A DNA stretch of 20,417 nucleotides from NCBI GenBank assembly GCA_002348825.1, contig DEBN01000020.1, forward strand, positions 4,558-24,974, written 5' to 3'. Below are positions 6,630 to 14,543 of this stretch, piece after piece; the first letter of the stretch is position 1, and each line of letters opens with the position of its first letter. The translations under genes were made by a program, and so were the position numbers. A model generated the notes under the pieces. It was not told the DNA's origin. It saw only the letters and a program-made list of their open reading frames with translations, and did not search any database. This DNA comes from Gammaproteobacteria bacterium UBA2955. Lineage in GTDB: Bacteria; Pseudomonadota; Gammaproteobacteria; Pseudomonadales; Azotimanducaceae.

Positions 6630-8708
6630 ATGAGTCAGGGGTTACTTACAGAGCAAATCAAGGACGCTATTCAGGAGGCCTATCGCACCTGGCTCGCGGC
6701 TCGAGAATTTAGGCCGCGTCGAGGTCAGCGCGAAATGATTGCGCAAATTGCGCGCACTCTTGGTCAGGGAGAACCGCGGATATGTGTTATCGAGGCCGGC
6801 ACGGGTACCGGTAAAACCGCTGCATATTGCCTCGCAGCGATCCCTTTGGCGAAGAACATCGGCAAAACCGTGGTGCTGAGCACGGCAACCGTGGCTCTGC
6901 AGGAGCAGGTCGTGTTGCAGGATTTGCCGGACTTAAAAGAACGGGCGGGTCTGGCGTTTAGTGTCAGTTTAGCCAAGGGGCGAGGGCGTTACCTGTGTTT
7001 GAAACGCCTTGATGATCATTTGAAGTATCAGAATCAACAGGAAATACCGATATTCGATGCCGCCGACGAAGATTTTTCAGTGGTATACCAAGAGATGCTC
7101 AATCGCTACTCGCGGGGCGGTTGGGACGGCGAACTGGACAGTTGGGTAGAGCCTTTGCCGGATGGCGCATGGGCTGGCGTGACAACAGATCACAGAGGCT
7201 GCAGCAATAACCGTTGTTCTTACTTTAAGCAGTGTGCGTTTTTTCGAGCGCGCAATAGTCTCGAGGGCGCGGATGTTATCGTTGCAAACCACGACTTAGT
7301 GCTGGCGGACCTGGCGCTCGGTGGTGGTGCTGTATTGCCGGCGCCAGAGGACTGTATCTACGTTTTGGACGAAGCTCACCACCTAGCGGATAAAACCCAG
7401 AATCACTTCGCCAGTTCCGCCCGAATTCAGGGCACTCTGCAGTGGTTTGAGAGTGTCAATAATGTTTTGGGCACCGCGACCCAGCGATTTGCACAACCGG
7501 CGAATTTGGTGGGCTTAAGTACCAACGTTGCCACCGAAACCGCCGCTCTTGGAGATATTTTTACCGGGCTGTCTCAGGCTCTGGCGATATTGCCGATGGA
7601 GCCGCGCGATGAAGATCGTGAGATCTATCGGTTTCCGTTGGGGGAGGTACCACAGACCATTGCTGATTTGTGTGGGGCGTCATTGCCTGGCATGGAACGC
7701 CTCTGTGACAGCATCGAGCGTTTTCACGAATTGCTGAGTGATGCTGTGGCGGGTAACCAAGATTGGGAAAAAGCGTTCGAGGCAGAGGATTGGTTGTTAC
7801 CTGTGGGGCAGCTGCAGAATCGCGCGCTGGCCACCCGCGCGCTTTTGCAGGACTATGCCTATGGTGTCGAGCAAACTTATCGTTGCGCGCGCTGGGTCGC
7901 CCGTAACCAGTACGATGTTGAGATGGTCAGCGCTCCAATCGAGCCAGGCCACATATTACGCGAAGTGCTTTGGCAGCGTTGCTATGGCGCGGTGTGTACG
8001 TCTGCGACACTTACCGCCCTGGGTCGATTTGAACGCTTCTTAGAGCGCTCGGGGTTACCCCCCGAAACACCCACCGCCAGTATTGTGAGCCCGTTTAATT
8101 ATCCTGAGATAGCGACGTTTCATGTGCCGTCGATGCGGTCTGATCCACGCGACTTTGACGCTCATAGCGAAGAAGTCACACGCCTTCTCCCCGATCTGCT
8201 AAATCGTGAAAAATCAGCTTTAGTTTTGTTTACTTCATGGCGCCAACTCAACGCAGTGACCAAGGCGCTGCCCCAGGCCGTGTCCGACGGGCTCCTCGTG
8301 CAGGGTGATGGCAGCAAGCAGGCGTTGATCGTAGAACATCGCAGACGGATTGATGAAGGCGAACGTTCGCACTTGGTGGGGCTTGCGAGTTTTTCGGAGG
8401 GTTTAGATTTGCCCGGCGACTACTGTCGTCATGTGGTGATCGTAAAGTTGCCCTTCGCGGTACCGGACGATCCTGTAGATCAGGCTATTGCCGAGTGGGC
8501 CGAGGCTCAGGGGCGTAACCCATTTTACGAAATATCCGTACCCGATGCGGCGCTGAAACTGGTGCAGGCATGCGGCCGACTGATTCGCCACGAGCGCGAT
8601 TACGGGACGGTAACTATGCTGGACAAGCGGATTGTCACCCAGCGCTATGGCCGCGCTTTGATCGACTCGCTGCCGCCTTTTCGTCTAGATATTGCGCCGT
8701 TCAGTTAG
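6630..8708 (+). CDS. dinG: DinG-type ATP-dependent DNA helicase with iron-sulfur cysteines
   Basis: A 692-residue superfamily 2 (XPD-like) 5'-3' DNA helicase, close to E. coli DinG (716). It is expected to resolve R-loops, D-loops and other replication obstacles. Walker A is EAGTGTGKT (55-63) and the DEAH box is at 247-250 (VLDEAHH). Four cysteines at 123, 191, 196 and 202 match the DinG 4Fe-4S cluster spacing between motif I and the DEAH box. Later motifs include SPFNYP, LVLFTSW, SFSEGLDLPG and QACGRLIRHERDYG (motif VI). The ATG at 6630 is preferred over a TTG at 6594 because the protein then starts directly before the family N-terminus; the ribosome site is weak. The stop is 2 bp from the convergent M16 gene. 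No LexA/SOS box was seen upstream, so SOS control as in E. coli is not supported. Confidence 0.93.
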   Translation: MSQGLLTEQIKDAIQEAYRTWLAAREFRPRRGQREMIAQIARTLGQGEPRICVIEAGTGTGKTAAYCLAAIPLAKNIGKTVVLSTATVALQEQVVLQDLPDLKERAGLAFSVSLAKGRGRYLCLKRLDDHLKYQNQQEIPIFDAADEDFSVVYQEMLNRYSRGGWDGELDSWVEPLPDGAWAGVTTDHRGCSNNRCSYFKQCAFFRARNSLEGADVIVANHDLVLADLALGGGAVLPAPEDCIYVLDEAHHLADKTQNHFASSARIQGTLQWFESVNNVLGTATQRFAQPANLVGLSTNVATETAALGDIFTGLSQALAILPMEPRDEDREIYRFPLGEVPQTIADLCGASLPGMERLCDSIERFHELLSDAVAGNQDWEKAFEAEDWLLPVGQLQNRALATRALLQDYAYGVEQTYRCARWVARNQYDVEMVSAPIEPGHILREVLWQRCYGAVCTSATLTALGRFERFLERSGLPPETPTASIVSPFNYPEIATFHVPSMRSDPRDFDAHSEEVTRLLPDLLNREKSALVLFTSWRQLNAVTKALPQAVSDGLLVQGDGSKQALIVEHRRRIDEGERSHLVGLASFSEGLDLPGDYCRHVVIVKLPFAVPDDPVDQAIAEWAEAQGRNPFYEISVPDAALKLVQACGRLIRHERDYGTVTMLDKRIVTQRYGRALIDSLPPFRLDIAPFS

Positions 8709-8710
8709 CA

Positions 8711-11545
8711 CTATTTCAAAGCGGTAGCGGTGTCGAGCAGCCTGCCTTTGGCGGGCGCCTCGGCGAATTTGCCGCTGCTGTAAATCAGCATGCTTTGTTC
8801 CTGCAGGCGCCTTTGGAGATCTTTAAAGAACGCCAACATATCGGCTTTGCTGAGTTCGTTAACCTCGCGCGCAATCCGTTCGCGACTGTCCAGAGTGTAA
8901 TGTTCGTCAAAGATGTCCTGCCAGTAGCGCTGGCTGCGCTCATTCAAATTCTTGTCTGATTCTGTTAACCGGTTAATCAGGCCGCTCTTCTGCTGAGTAA
9001 ACTCTTCATTACTCAGTTGTGGCCATGCATCAATGTACCGTTGCATAAATGACATTGACGCCTCTTCCACGGCCTTCGCGCTGGCCACTGGAGACTGCAC
9101 TAAGAATATATTGCCGCCGCGTTTATCTAGGCGTCGTGCTCCAGCGCTGACTACGTAGCCCAGTTGCTGATCGGTGCGCAGGCTCGAAAAGTAGGCTGAG
9201 CGCAGCAGCTGCCCGGCCAAACCGCTTTTCGCACGGCTAGCAAAGCTGTCGTCGGGGTCCTGAACATAAATCAGCAGGGCGGAATCATCGTGGTCAACGG
9301 CCAAGTCGAGGCGCAGATTTTCGGTCAGATCTGCTATTTCTGAGCGCTGACGTATAACGGTTTTAGGTTTAATCGTTGTGTTGACGAAGTCGCGGAGCTG
9401 CTCCGCGTCTGCAACTCTGACATTGCCGTGTAACGCGGCGATCACACCCACTGTTTTTAGCTGTTGGCGGCGCCATTGCAACAAGGCGTCAAGGTTAATG
9501 GGTTCCAGCGCATCTGCCAGAGTAGTCGCTGGCCAACTGCCAGACAGAAAAGTGTCTCCAAGCGCGCCAAGCGCCTGCAGATAGGGTTTGTCTTTGCTGC
9601 TATTGCGCCAGTCTTTGATCAGGCTGCTCTTAATCGTTGTAAACCGCTCGGTGCTGATTGCGGTGGAGAACAGCCGCTCGGTGACTGTTTTAAGTAGCGC
9701 CATTTGCTTGTCCTGATAGCCGTTCACAGAAATAGCGAAACCGCTGTCGCTGACGTTGATCGAATAACCCAGGCCTGCCAGATAAGCGGGGTAGGTGACG
9801 GCGCTCAATGAATCGTTCACCAAACGTTGAAGCAAGATTGCCTGAGCTTGGTTTTCTGCGCTTAACAACCCCGTTTCGGTAAGGAGGCCCAGGGTCATAT
9901 TGGCTCTGGGTGCACCGAACTCTATATCGGTATCGAGCCACAGTTTCAATTCAGGTTGGTCGATAAACCTGCGCATGATCTGGTCGTCCGCTGCCACCAG
10001 ATCGAGTTGCTCGGGTAGAAAAGGATTAACCTCTGGCAAGTGCAACTGCGCGTCCGTGACCGCAAGTCGTTTCAATGCTGCCCGTTCGAGTGCGAAAGGC
10101 ACTTTGAACCAAGGCTCTATCTGATCGGTAGTCGAGTCGGGGGCCGTGACTTCTAAGAGCACATTATCGGGGCGCAAATAGTTCAAAAATTTTTCGATCA
10201 GCGCAGGATCAAATGCTTCCATTAAGTAGGGTGCAACAAGTAAATCCTCGGCCGGATAGAGGTCCAGAGAGGGCGCCATGCGGTAAACGAAACCGACTGT
10301 CGAGCCTTTTTCTTGGAAGCGGAAGCCCAGTTCGGCCACTCTCGCTTGCTCCTGATAGAGCCAATCTTGGGGTGGCTGCGCGCGCAGCATGTCGAGGTAC
10401 TGGAATAATAAGTCGGTTATCTCCTCGACATGATCTCTGCCGGCTTTGGTGAGTTCGATATTGACGGTAAGTAAACTGGTGTTGCGATCGAAGTCCTGAC
10501 TGCCGGCGCTGAGGCTTTCTATCCAGCCTCTGGCATTCATGAGATGGTGCAGGCTGCCCTCGCCCTCGTGGCCAATGAGGTTGCTCAGATACTGCTCGGG
10601 TTTGTTACGGTATACCTCTAGGGTGCTAGGAATTGGGAAATTGAAGGCTAACCCATAGGTGTCTTTTAGAGTCTTAGACGTCAACACCGCGGGTAATTGT
10701 CGGTCTGCGAACACAGGTTCGGCTGGATAACTCGGGCCAATATCGACGTTGCGGATTTGATTAAACAGAGGCGTAACCAACGCCTCTAACTCGTCAAGGC
10801 TCTGGTTGGCTAACACCACCAGTCCCATTTGATCGGCCGAGTAGTGGTCGGCGAAGAAATCCATCAGATCTTTCCGGACATCGCCATTGAGGGTTTCCAG
10901 AGAGCCGATAGTGAAGCGCGAGCCAGGGTGTTCTGGATTGACAGCGAGCTTGCTGACCATGTAGCCACGCCAGCCGTCGTCTTTAATTTGCATCTGGTAT
11001 TCCGAATGCACTGCGTTTTTCTCGCGCTCGACATATTCAACGGACAGCAGAGGGTCGATAAAAAAGTGTCCGAAGCGATCCAAGCCCTCGTCGAAGGCTG
11101 AGTTTTGAATATCGAAGAAATAGTTGGTGTGGTCCTGAGCTGTATAGGCGTTAGACGAGCCGCCATTGGCGGTGATGTACTGCTGAAAGCTGTCCACCTT
11201 TGGGTATTTCTCGGTACCGATAAACAGCATATGTTCGAGAAAGTGAGCCAGTCCCGGTCGCTCCTTTGGTTCATGGAAACTGCCACGATAGACGGACAGC
11301 GCGGCAGCAGCTTTGTCGGTGTCCGCATCTGACACCAGCAGCACCCTAAGTTTGTTCGCCAGTACCAGATATCGATAATCCCGATTATCGTTTGGGCTCT
11401 TACGCAAAGACAGTCGCTCCGCGACCGCGTTTGCGCTGTCGGCTGAATCCGACCCTGAACCGACAGATTGGCAGCCCGTAACACTCAAAAGCAGGAGAGC
11501 GGCGGTAGTCATAGGTCGCAGTAGCTTCAGTTTGTTCTTATGCAC
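8711..11545 (-). CDS. M16 (pitrilysin/insulinase family) zinc metallopeptidase lipoprotein
   Basis: A 944-residue protease III-like enzyme with the inverted zinc motif HFLEH (His101, Glu104, His105) and the third ligand Glu182, 81 residues after His101, as in E. coli pitrilysin. The following NGG-SNAYT block is also typical. The four half-domains of a full-length pitrilysin are covered by length, with only the first carrying the zinc site. The N-terminus has a lipobox (VTGC) with Cys25 after a hydrophobic stretch, so it is probably a lipoprotein rather than the soluble periplasmic form of E. coli PtrA. Asp/Ser residues follow the cysteine (Gln at +2), which suggests outer-membrane sorting. 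It degrades peptides in the periplasm. It is divergent from the glycerate kinase across 234 bp and convergent with dinG. Confidence 0.93.
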   Translation of the reverse strand: MHKNKLKLLRPMTTAALLLLSVTGCQSVGSGSDSADSANAVAERLSLRKSPNDNRDYRYLVLANKLRVLLVSDADTDKAAAALSVYRGSFHEPKERPGLAHFLEHMLFIGTEKYPKVDSFQQYITANGGSSNAYTAQDHTNYFFDIQNSAFDEGLDRFGHFFIDPLLSVEYVEREKNAVHSEYQMQIKDDGWRGYMVSKLAVNPEHPGSRFTIGSLETLNGDVRKDLMDFFADHYSADQMGLVVLANQSLDELEALVTPLFNQIRNVDIGPSYPAEPVFADRQLPAVLTSKTLKDTYGLAFNFPIPSTLEVYRNKPEQYLSNLIGHEGEGSLHHLMNARGWIESLSAGSQDFDRNTSLLTVNIELTKAGRDHVEEITDLLFQYLDMLRAQPPQDWLYQEQARVAELGFRFQEKGSTVGFVYRMAPSLDLYPAEDLLVAPYLMEAFDPALIEKFLNYLRPDNVLLEVTAPDSTTDQIEPWFKVPFALERAALKRLAVTDAQLHLPEVNPFLPEQLDLVAADDQIMRRFIDQPELKLWLDTDIEFGAPRANMTLGLLTETGLLSAENQAQAILLQRLVNDSLSAVTYPAYLAGLGYSINVSDSGFAISVNGYQDKQMALLKTVTERLFSTAISTERFTTIKSSLIKDWRNSSKDKPYLQALGALGDTFLSGSWPATTLADALEPINLDALLQWRRQQLKTVGVIAALHGNVRVADAEQLRDFVNTTIKPKTVIRQRSEIADLTENLRLDLAVDHDDSALLIYVQDPDDSFASRAKSGLAGQLLRSAYFSSLRTDQQLGYVVSAGARRLDKRGGNIFLVQSPVASAKAVEEASMSFMQRYIDAWPQLSNEEFTQQKSGLINRLTESDKNLNERSQRYWQDIFDEHYTLDSRERIAREVNELSKADMLAFFKDLQRRLQEQSMLIYSSGKFAEAPAKGRLLDTATALK

Positions 11546-11705
11546 GGGAGTTCCTTGTCTCTATCGGGTTGCTGACGGCGGAGCAATTTTCGCAACAGCG
11601 GGCATGGAAGCAAAGGCCGCGTGATCGAAATGTGTATATCACCGTTGGTTTTTTAAGCTGGCGTGGTTGGTCAACATCTATGGTTAGAGGCTGCGCGGCC
11701 GGGCA

Positions 11706-11730
11706 TTAACCGGTTTTTATACCGGCTTAA
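11706..11730. promoter_or_regulatory. Inverted repeat between divergent M16 and glycerate kinase genes
   Basis: TTAACCGG (11706-11713) is mirrored by CCGG-C-TTAA (11722-11730) with one bulged C and an AT-rich 8-base loop. AACCGGTT within it is itself an 8-bp palindrome. It lies 50-74 bp before the glycerate kinase start, so it could be an operator or promoter-proximal hairpin. A TACACT hexamer at 11749-11754 could be a -10 element, but no good -35 is spaced to it. Confidence 0.25.
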
Positions 11731-11779
11731 GAAAGCTGGGTGATACGCTACACTAGATGTCCGTAACTTGGTTGCTCTA

Positions 11780-12667
11780 ATGGATCCACGGCAACTCATC
11801 GCCCTATTAAACACACCTCCATGGTCTGTGCATGCCGATGATATAAAGCTAGAGGCCGTAGACATCCGGCAGCCGTTTTGGCAGTGGTCGCTTATCGCGC
11901 GTGCTATGGCACCGAGCATATTGGCCCGCGACCGCCGTATTATTTCGATCACCGGCAGTCAGGGTTCAGGCAAGTCCACGTTGGCGCGAACGCTGGTGCA
12001 GCAATTCGAGGCGCTGGGTGTGGCGGCAGCCTGCGTATCATTGGATGACTTTTACCTTTCAAAGCAAAGCCGTGCCGATCTAAGTCGTAATGTACATCCG
12101 TTACTGGCCACTCGGGGAGTGCCCGGTACGCATGACAGTAGCCGTCTAGGGGAGGTGCTCGAACAATTTGCCAACAGCAAAGGCCTGCTGACTGAGCGTT
12201 TGCCACAATTTGATAAAGGCCTAGATGACCGCTTGGAAGACATCCAGGTTCAAGCCGAGGTGTTGGTGCTGGAGGGCTGGTGCCTAGGTGTCCAGCCGCA
12301 ACCGCCGGAGCTGTTGCGACAGCCGGTTAATGACTTGGAACGACTGGAAGATTCCCAGAGCATTTGGCGGCAGTGGTGCAATGAGCAAATTCGTCGGCAT
12401 TACCAGCCTTTGTGGGCGCTGGTTGATGCGTGGATGTTGTTGCAACCGCCGGGGTTTGCTCAGGTGCTCGAATGGCGAAGACAGCAGGAACTGGATTTAC
12501 CGCCCGCCCAGCGTATGAGTGAAGCGGCATTGCAGCGGTTTATTCAGCATTACGAGCGCCTGACTCGTTGGCAATGGTTGCGCCCTATGGTTGGTCGAGG
12601 CATGGCGATCGACCTTACCGAGGATCACGACATTGCGGCAATTCGACCGCTATCGCGATCGGATTGA
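11780..12667 (+). CDS. D-glycerate 3-kinase (GLYK type)
   Basis: A 295-residue P-loop kinase expected to phosphorylate D-glycerate to 3-phosphoglycerate with ATP, feeding photorespiratory-type, serine or glyoxylate carbon into glycolysis. Walker A is GSQGSGKST (59-67). The family-specific blocks are LDDFYLSKQSR, HPLLATRGVPGTHD, a Phe-Asp-Lys-Gly-type segment before Asp-Asp-Arg, and VLVLEGWCLG; I recognise these from plant and bacterial GLYK proteins. The family is related to phosphoribulokinase/uridine kinase. The ATG at 11780 is used; a TTG four codons upstream (11768) is also possible, and neither has a strong ribosome site. It stands alone on the + strand, divergent from the M16 peptidase. 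A secondary assignment as a generic uridine kinase-like protein is less likely because of the THD and DDFYL blocks. Confidence 0.87.
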   Translation: MDPRQLIALLNTPPWSVHADDIKLEAVDIRQPFWQWSLIARAMAPSILARDRRIISITGSQGSGKSTLARTLVQQFEALGVAAACVSLDDFYLSKQSRADLSRNVHPLLATRGVPGTHDSSRLGEVLEQFANSKGLLTERLPQFDKGLDDRLEDIQVQAEVLVLEGWCLGVQPQPPELLRQPVNDLERLEDSQSIWRQWCNEQIRRHYQPLWALVDAWMLLQPPGFAQVLEWRRQQELDLPPAQRMSEAALQRFIQHYERLTRWQWLRPMVGRGMAIDLTEDHDIAAIRPLSRSD

Positions 12668-12711
12668 TTATTCAGTCTGGGTTCAGATAACCCTAGCTAA
12701 GCTTGCGTGCA

Positions 12712-12732
12712 AATGACCGGCCGATGGTCATT
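12712..12732. repeat. 7-bp inverted repeat upstream of glycine-zipper gene
   Basis: AATGACC (12712-12718) and GGTCATT (12726-12732) form a perfect 7-bp inverted repeat around a 7-base spacer. It lies 29 bp before the glycine-zipper start and 45 bp after the glycerate kinase stop. It could be an operator or a weak terminator; the run after it (TTGATTTAATT) is not a true U-tract. I favour an operator, without proof. Confidence 0.35.
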
Positions 12733-12760
12733 GATTTAATTGAGTGCATGAGGGGTTTAT

Positions 12761-13318
12761 ATGAACGTATTGTTTCTTGCGAGGTCTGTTACTTCTGCTA
12801 AGCAAAGAATGCTGGGTATTGGTCTGCTGAGTGGGGTTTTTTTGGCGCCGCTCGCGTGGTCCGACAGCAGTTACGAAGAGGCTGAGGTGGTTGCGGTATC
12901 GCCGCACTACGAAACAGTCACCTACACTGAACCCAGAGAAGAATGTCGTCTGGAGCGGGTCGCCCACTCCGATCCTGAATATCACTCCAGCACACCAAAA
13001 CTTGTTGGGGCGGTGATCGGTGGAGCCCTAGGTAACGCGTTGGGCGCTAAGCGACCGAATAAACAGGTAGGTGCGGCCGTCGGTGGTCTTTTGGGCTACT
13101 CGATTGGCAAAGATGTAGCGCGCCATAAACGCGCTCAACGAGGTGCGGCACGTTATCGTCGAGCGCAAGTATGTGAGGTTTACTACGATCGTAGAGAGCA
13201 GCAGCAGCTCAGCGGTTACGATGTCACTTACACCTATGCTGGCAGAACTTACCACGCGCTATTGAACGAGCACCCCGGGGATAGACTGCGAGTCAAGGTA
13301 AGTATTCGACCCCTCTAA
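12761..13318 (+). CDS. Glycine-zipper 2TM domain envelope protein
   Basis: A 185-residue exported protein with a glycine-zipper segment at about 79-118. Two GxxxG-type helices (GAVIGGALGNALG and GAAVGGLLGYSIG) are separated by a charged Lys-Arg-Pro-Asn-Lys turn, the pattern of SlyB/17 kDa-antigen and RcnB-like outer membrane proteins. A hydrophobic signal segment (about 17-34, ending Ala-Trp-Ser-Asp) follows a basic N-region; there is no lipobox cysteine. The C-terminal half is rich in Tyr/Arg with a Cys-Glu-Val-Tyr-Tyr motif. A good ribosome site (GAGGGG at 12750-12755) supports the ATG at 12761; an internal ATG at 12809 would give a shorter, more standard signal peptide. Function in the family is poorly defined, with membrane stability or stress response suggested. 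It sits just upstream of the PepSY/two-component operon on the same strand. Confidence 0.85.
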   Translation: MNVLFLARSVTSAKQRMLGIGLLSGVFLAPLAWSDSSYEEAEVVAVSPHYETVTYTEPREECRLERVAHSDPEYHSSTPKLVGAVIGGALGNALGAKRPNKQVGAAVGGLLGYSIGKDVARHKRAQRGAARYRRAQVCEVYYDRREQQQLSGYDVTYTYAGRTYHALLNEHPGDRLRVKVSIRPL

Positions 13319-13394
13319 GGCCGCTCAGGACCGTATTTAGACCATTCGTCGGAATCCGTATTCGCTGAGGTCGAAAATCCGTTCCAATAGCTGC

Positions 13395-13451
13395 AAAGCA
13401 GATGCGTACTACCTCTCCAGTTGCTCCCCCTCTCGAGTGCGCATCTGCTTT
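13395..13451. repeat. 16-bp-stem inverted repeat with C/U-rich loop
   Basis: AAAGCAGATGCG (13395-13406) and CGCATCTGCTTT (13440-13451) are a perfect 12-bp inverted repeat. One G·T wobble and three further pairs extend the stem to 16 bp (13395-13410 with 13436-13451). The 25-base loop is pyrimidine-rich (ACCTCTCC… and CCCCCTCTC). It lies in the 202-bp gap between the glycine-zipper gene and the PepSY gene, 76 bp after the former's stop. No proper U-tract follows (TTTCACC), so an intrinsic terminator is a weak fit. A structured 5' leader, a small RNA with anti-Shine-Dalgarno loop, or a folded DNA element are alternatives. Confidence 0.7.
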
Positions 13452-13520
13452 CACCAATTACCTGCAATCGGCGGGAGTCTGCCCGTGCACTTCAATGCAG
13501 CCGTCAGGTATATTGTCGCC

Positions 13521-13850
13521 ATGAAGTTTGTTTACGCATATGTCGCTGCGTGTTTAGCCCTTGTGACAACCAGTAACGTGGTCGCGCAGGACCGTATGCC
13601 GCGACCAGAACGTTCAAAAGCGATACAGCCATCGGCGATGCTGAAAAAACCGCAAAAAATAGGTGCAGGGATTTCGGTTCGGCAGGCTATCGCGCTGGCG
13701 CAGCGGAACACCGGTGGGCGAGTGCTTTCATCGAAGACCTTCAATGGTGTTGGTCAGAATGCGCGAGTGCATCAAATTCGCTTGCTGGTGGAAGATGAGC
13801 GAGTCGTTACGGTGATTGTAGACGCTGACGGCAGAGTGCGCCGCCGCTGA
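13521..13850 (+). CDS. Secreted PepSY-domain protein
   Basis: A 109-residue exported protein with a signal peptide (about 1-22, ending Val-Val-Ala-Gln). The mature part carries one PepSY-type repeat: SVRQAIALAQRNTGGRVLSS followed by a beta-rich segment that ends VVTVIVDADGRVRRR. PepSY domains are thought to modulate proteases or signalling in the periplasm. The ATG at 13521 is preferred over a frame extension at 13437 because it directly precedes the signal peptide; the ribosome site is weak. The response regulator gene starts 6 bp after its stop, so it is probably the first gene of a three-gene operon. I infer a role as a periplasmic input or feedback protein for the adjacent histidine kinase, a common arrangement in gammaproteobacteria but not tested here. 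Confidence 0.88.
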   Translation: MKFVYAYVAACLALVTTSNVVAQDRMPRPERSKAIQPSAMLKKPQKIGAGISVRQAIALAQRNTGGRVLSSKTFNGVGQNARVHQIRLLVEDERVVTVIVDADGRVRRR

Positions 13851-13856
13851 GCCGAC

Positions 13857-14543
13857 ATGCGACTTTTAGTGGTTGAAGATGACGCATCGTTGCGCCAACA
13901 ACTCGAGGACACACTCGGCATGGCGGGTTATGCCGTAGATGCTGCGGCGGACGGTGCGGAAGGCCTGTATCTGGGGTCAGAATTCGACTTCGACGCGGCC
14001 GTTGTCGACCTTGGTTTGCCGGAACTAGATGGCTTAGAGTTGATTAGACGGCTACGACACCAGGATAAAACATTTCCCATCATCGTTTTGACGGCTCGCG
14101 GACACTGGCAAGACAAGGTGCAGGGGCTGGAGTCAGGCGCCGATGACTATTTGGCTAAACCGTTTGAAATGCCCGAATTACTTGCCCGCCTGAACGCCTT
14201 GATTCGGCGTGCGGCCGGCTATGCTTCGCCACTGTTGGCCCTTGGTCCCTTGAATCTGGACACCGCTCGTCATCAAGTAAGCTTAAATGATCAAGCCATG
14301 GATTTGACCGCGTTTGAGTATCGAGTGCTCGAATACCTCATGCTCAATGCCGACCGGATTGTCTCCAAAAATGAATTGACCGAGCATCTTTACGCCCAAG
14401 ACTATGATCGCGACAGCAACGTTATAGAGGTTTTTGTTGGCCGGCTGCGGCGCAAGCTGGAGCCATATAAGCTTATAGATACCGTGAGAGGCAGAGGTTA
14501 TCGGATCAAGCCGGGAGCGCACGCCGATGCGCCTGAAACCTGA
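13857..14543 (+). CDS. OmpR/PhoP-family response regulator
   Basis: A 228-residue two-component response regulator. The receiver domain occupies 1-115, with the acidic pocket at Glu7-Asp8-Asp9, phospho-acceptor Asp51 (VVDLGLPELDG), Thr79 and Lys101 (YLAKPFE). A winged-helix DNA-binding domain fills about 125-222 (LTAFEYRVLEYLMLN and the DNA-contact region VFVGRLRRKLEP, RGRGYRI). It is expected to bind direct-repeat sites upstream of its target genes once phosphorylated by the adjacent kinase. It follows the PepSY gene by 6 bp and overlaps the kinase start by 17 bp, so the operon is probably translationally coupled. Overall it resembles PhoP/QseB-type regulators; which one it matches cannot be decided by eye. 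Confidence 0.94.
   Translation: MRLLVVEDDASLRQQLEDTLGMAGYAVDAAADGAEGLYLGSEFDFDAAVVDLGLPELDGLELIRRLRHQDKTFPIIVLTARGHWQDKVQGLESGADDYLAKPFEMPELLARLNALIRRAAGYASPLLALGPLNLDTARHQVSLNDQAMDLTAFEYRVLEYLMLNADRIVSKNELTEHLYAQDYDRDSNVIEVFVGRLRRKLEPYKLIDTVRGRGYRIKPGAHADAPET

Noticed and set aside
10864..11484. A 206-codon - strand frame inside the M16 peptidase gene.
   Set aside because: It is an alternative frame of the same strand; the peptidase frame carries the zinc motif and full-length homology.
13395..13451. The long inverted repeat as an integron attC site.
   Set aside because: No GTTRRRY/RYYYAAC core sites, no integrase gene and no cassette-like organisation nearby.
13395..13451. The long inverted repeat as a standard intrinsic terminator.
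   Set aside because: The loop is 25 bases and only three T residues follow the stem, so it fits poorly, although termination is not excluded.
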